Assembly: GCA_022565655.1 (NCBI GenBank)
Contig: JAIUMG010000235.1
Coordinates: forward strand, 1-5,289
Direction: 5' to 3'
Source: Alkalimonas sp.
Lineage (GTDB): Bacteria; Pseudomonadota; Gammaproteobacteria; Enterobacterales; Alteromonadaceae
Length of the DNA stretch: 5,289 nucleotides
Both the position numbers and the translations under genes were made by a program. The notes beneath the pieces are model-generated. The model saw only the letters and a program-made list of their open reading frames with translations. It was not told the origin of the DNA and searched no databases. This document shows, in pieces, positions 4,676 through 5,289 of this stretch. Numbering within the stretch: position 1 is the stretch's first letter; the number at the start of each line of letters is the position of its first letter.

Positions 4676-5289
4676 ATGAAGTTAAGGGATTTAGTATTCA
4701 CTGCAAGTGCCGTTTGCCTGTTTTCTGGCCTGGCTCACGCGACCCCGATCATTTTTGATGCAGGCGCTTCTTATAAGACCTCGGAAGTCATTGATGCCAG
4801 TTCAGGTGCAGACCTGGATGGAATTGAAGTGACAGCCTGTTTTGTCAGTAACGAGTGCCAAACCGTCTTGTTTGACGGTAGCTTAGGCGATGGTGATTTT
4901 GGAGCAGCTATTGGTGATGGCTGGCAGCTGAGCTTGCAGGGTGATAGTTTCGCAAATCCATTTTCATTTAATACCAGCGTTGCTATAACACAACTTCACC
5001 TGAATGGTACTCCTGGGGAGACCGTGTTTGATACCAAAACTGATAATGATGGTTCTCCGGGTTCAAAGTCTGGCAACCCTTTTTGGCTCAACCCTTTGAG
5101 AATTGCTGAATTTCAACCTGTCGAAGTTATATACAGTAACCGGGTATTTTTTGACGACATCTTTTATGGTGACTTATACACCAGCCTGACGTTAAACTTT
5201 GCTTCAAGCGGTGTGATTGGAACCATGCAATTCAACACGGATACGGATAGAGCCACAACCGTCGCGGTGCCGGCACCAGCCACCATGTT
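4676..5289 (+). CDS. Secreted PEP-CTERM sorting-domain protein, 3' end cut by the window
   Basis: The first 204 codons are present. ATG at 4676 follows a strong AAGGAA (4665-4670) with five nt between. Residues 1-22 form a Sec signal peptide: basic start MKLR, a hydrophobic core, and cleavage after AHA before TPIIF. The mature part is Gly/Asp/Ser/Thr-rich with a predicted beta-rich character and one cysteine pair (Cys55, Cys61) that could form a disulfide. Motifs such as PGETVFD (near residue 117), PGSKSGNPF and a late DTDRAT resemble other PEP-CTERM exoproteins, from memory. The frame leaves the window at VPAPATM (198-204), a variant of the VPEPAT box that begins the sorting signal. A transmembrane helix and an Arg-rich tail should follow directly. 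Such proteins are processed by an exosortase and exported to the envelope or extracellular matrix. The molecular function is unknown. It is alone after a 258-bp regulatory gap. Confidence 0.85.
   Translation, partial: MKLRDLVFTASAVCLFSGLAHATPIIFDAGASYKTSEVIDASSGADLDGIEVTACFVSNECQTVLFDGSLGDGDFGAAIGDGWQLSLQGDSFANPFSFNTSVAITQLHLNGTPGETVFDTKTDNDGSPGSKSGNPFWLNPLRIAEFQPVEVIYSNRVFFDDIFYGDLYTSLTLNFASSGVIGTMQFNTDTDRATTVAVPAPATM

Overview
The window looks like a chromosomal segment of a marine or aquatic gammaproteobacterium, most likely Alteromonadales-like (Rheinheimera, Alishewanella or Shewanella type). The evidence is the very E. coli-like EttA, AspC and YciH proteins, the roughly balanced base composition, and a PEP-CTERM exoprotein, which is not found in enteric bacteria. 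This placement is an inference from protein resemblance; no search was run.

Layout, left to right. The 3' end of ettA (+) converges on a small two-CBS-domain gene (-), with a strong hairpin between them. Upstream of the CBS gene lies a 237-bp intergenic region holding a ~115-bp branched palindromic element that looks like a dispersed intergenic repeat. Next is a minus-strand pair, a GTG-started GAF-domain gene followed 16 bp later by an aspC-type aminotransferase, read from a good sigma70-like promoter at 3043-3071. Divergent from this pair are yciH (+) and a gene for a protein of two tandem receiver domains (+). A 258-bp intergenic region then leads into a secreted PEP-CTERM protein (+) that runs off the right edge just after its VPAPAT sorting motif begins.

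The housekeeping genes (ettA, aspC, yciH) act in translation control and amino-acid metabolism. The CBS, GAF and double-receiver proteins are small sensory or regulatory modules whose ligands and partners cannot be read from this window. The most noteworthy part is the region before the PEP-CTERM gene. It has a correctly spaced sigma54 -24/-12 element, a perfect match to the IHF consensus about 50 bp upstream of the predicted start, and two short inverted repeats further upstream where an enhancer-binding protein could sit. This fits the known link between exosortase/PEP-CTERM systems and the PrsK/PrsR-RpoN circuit. A 10-codon upstream ORF with its own Shine-Dalgarno lies in the predicted leader.

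No tRNA, rRNA, CRISPR array, insertion sequence or integrase was seen. No gap between genes exceeds 300 bp.
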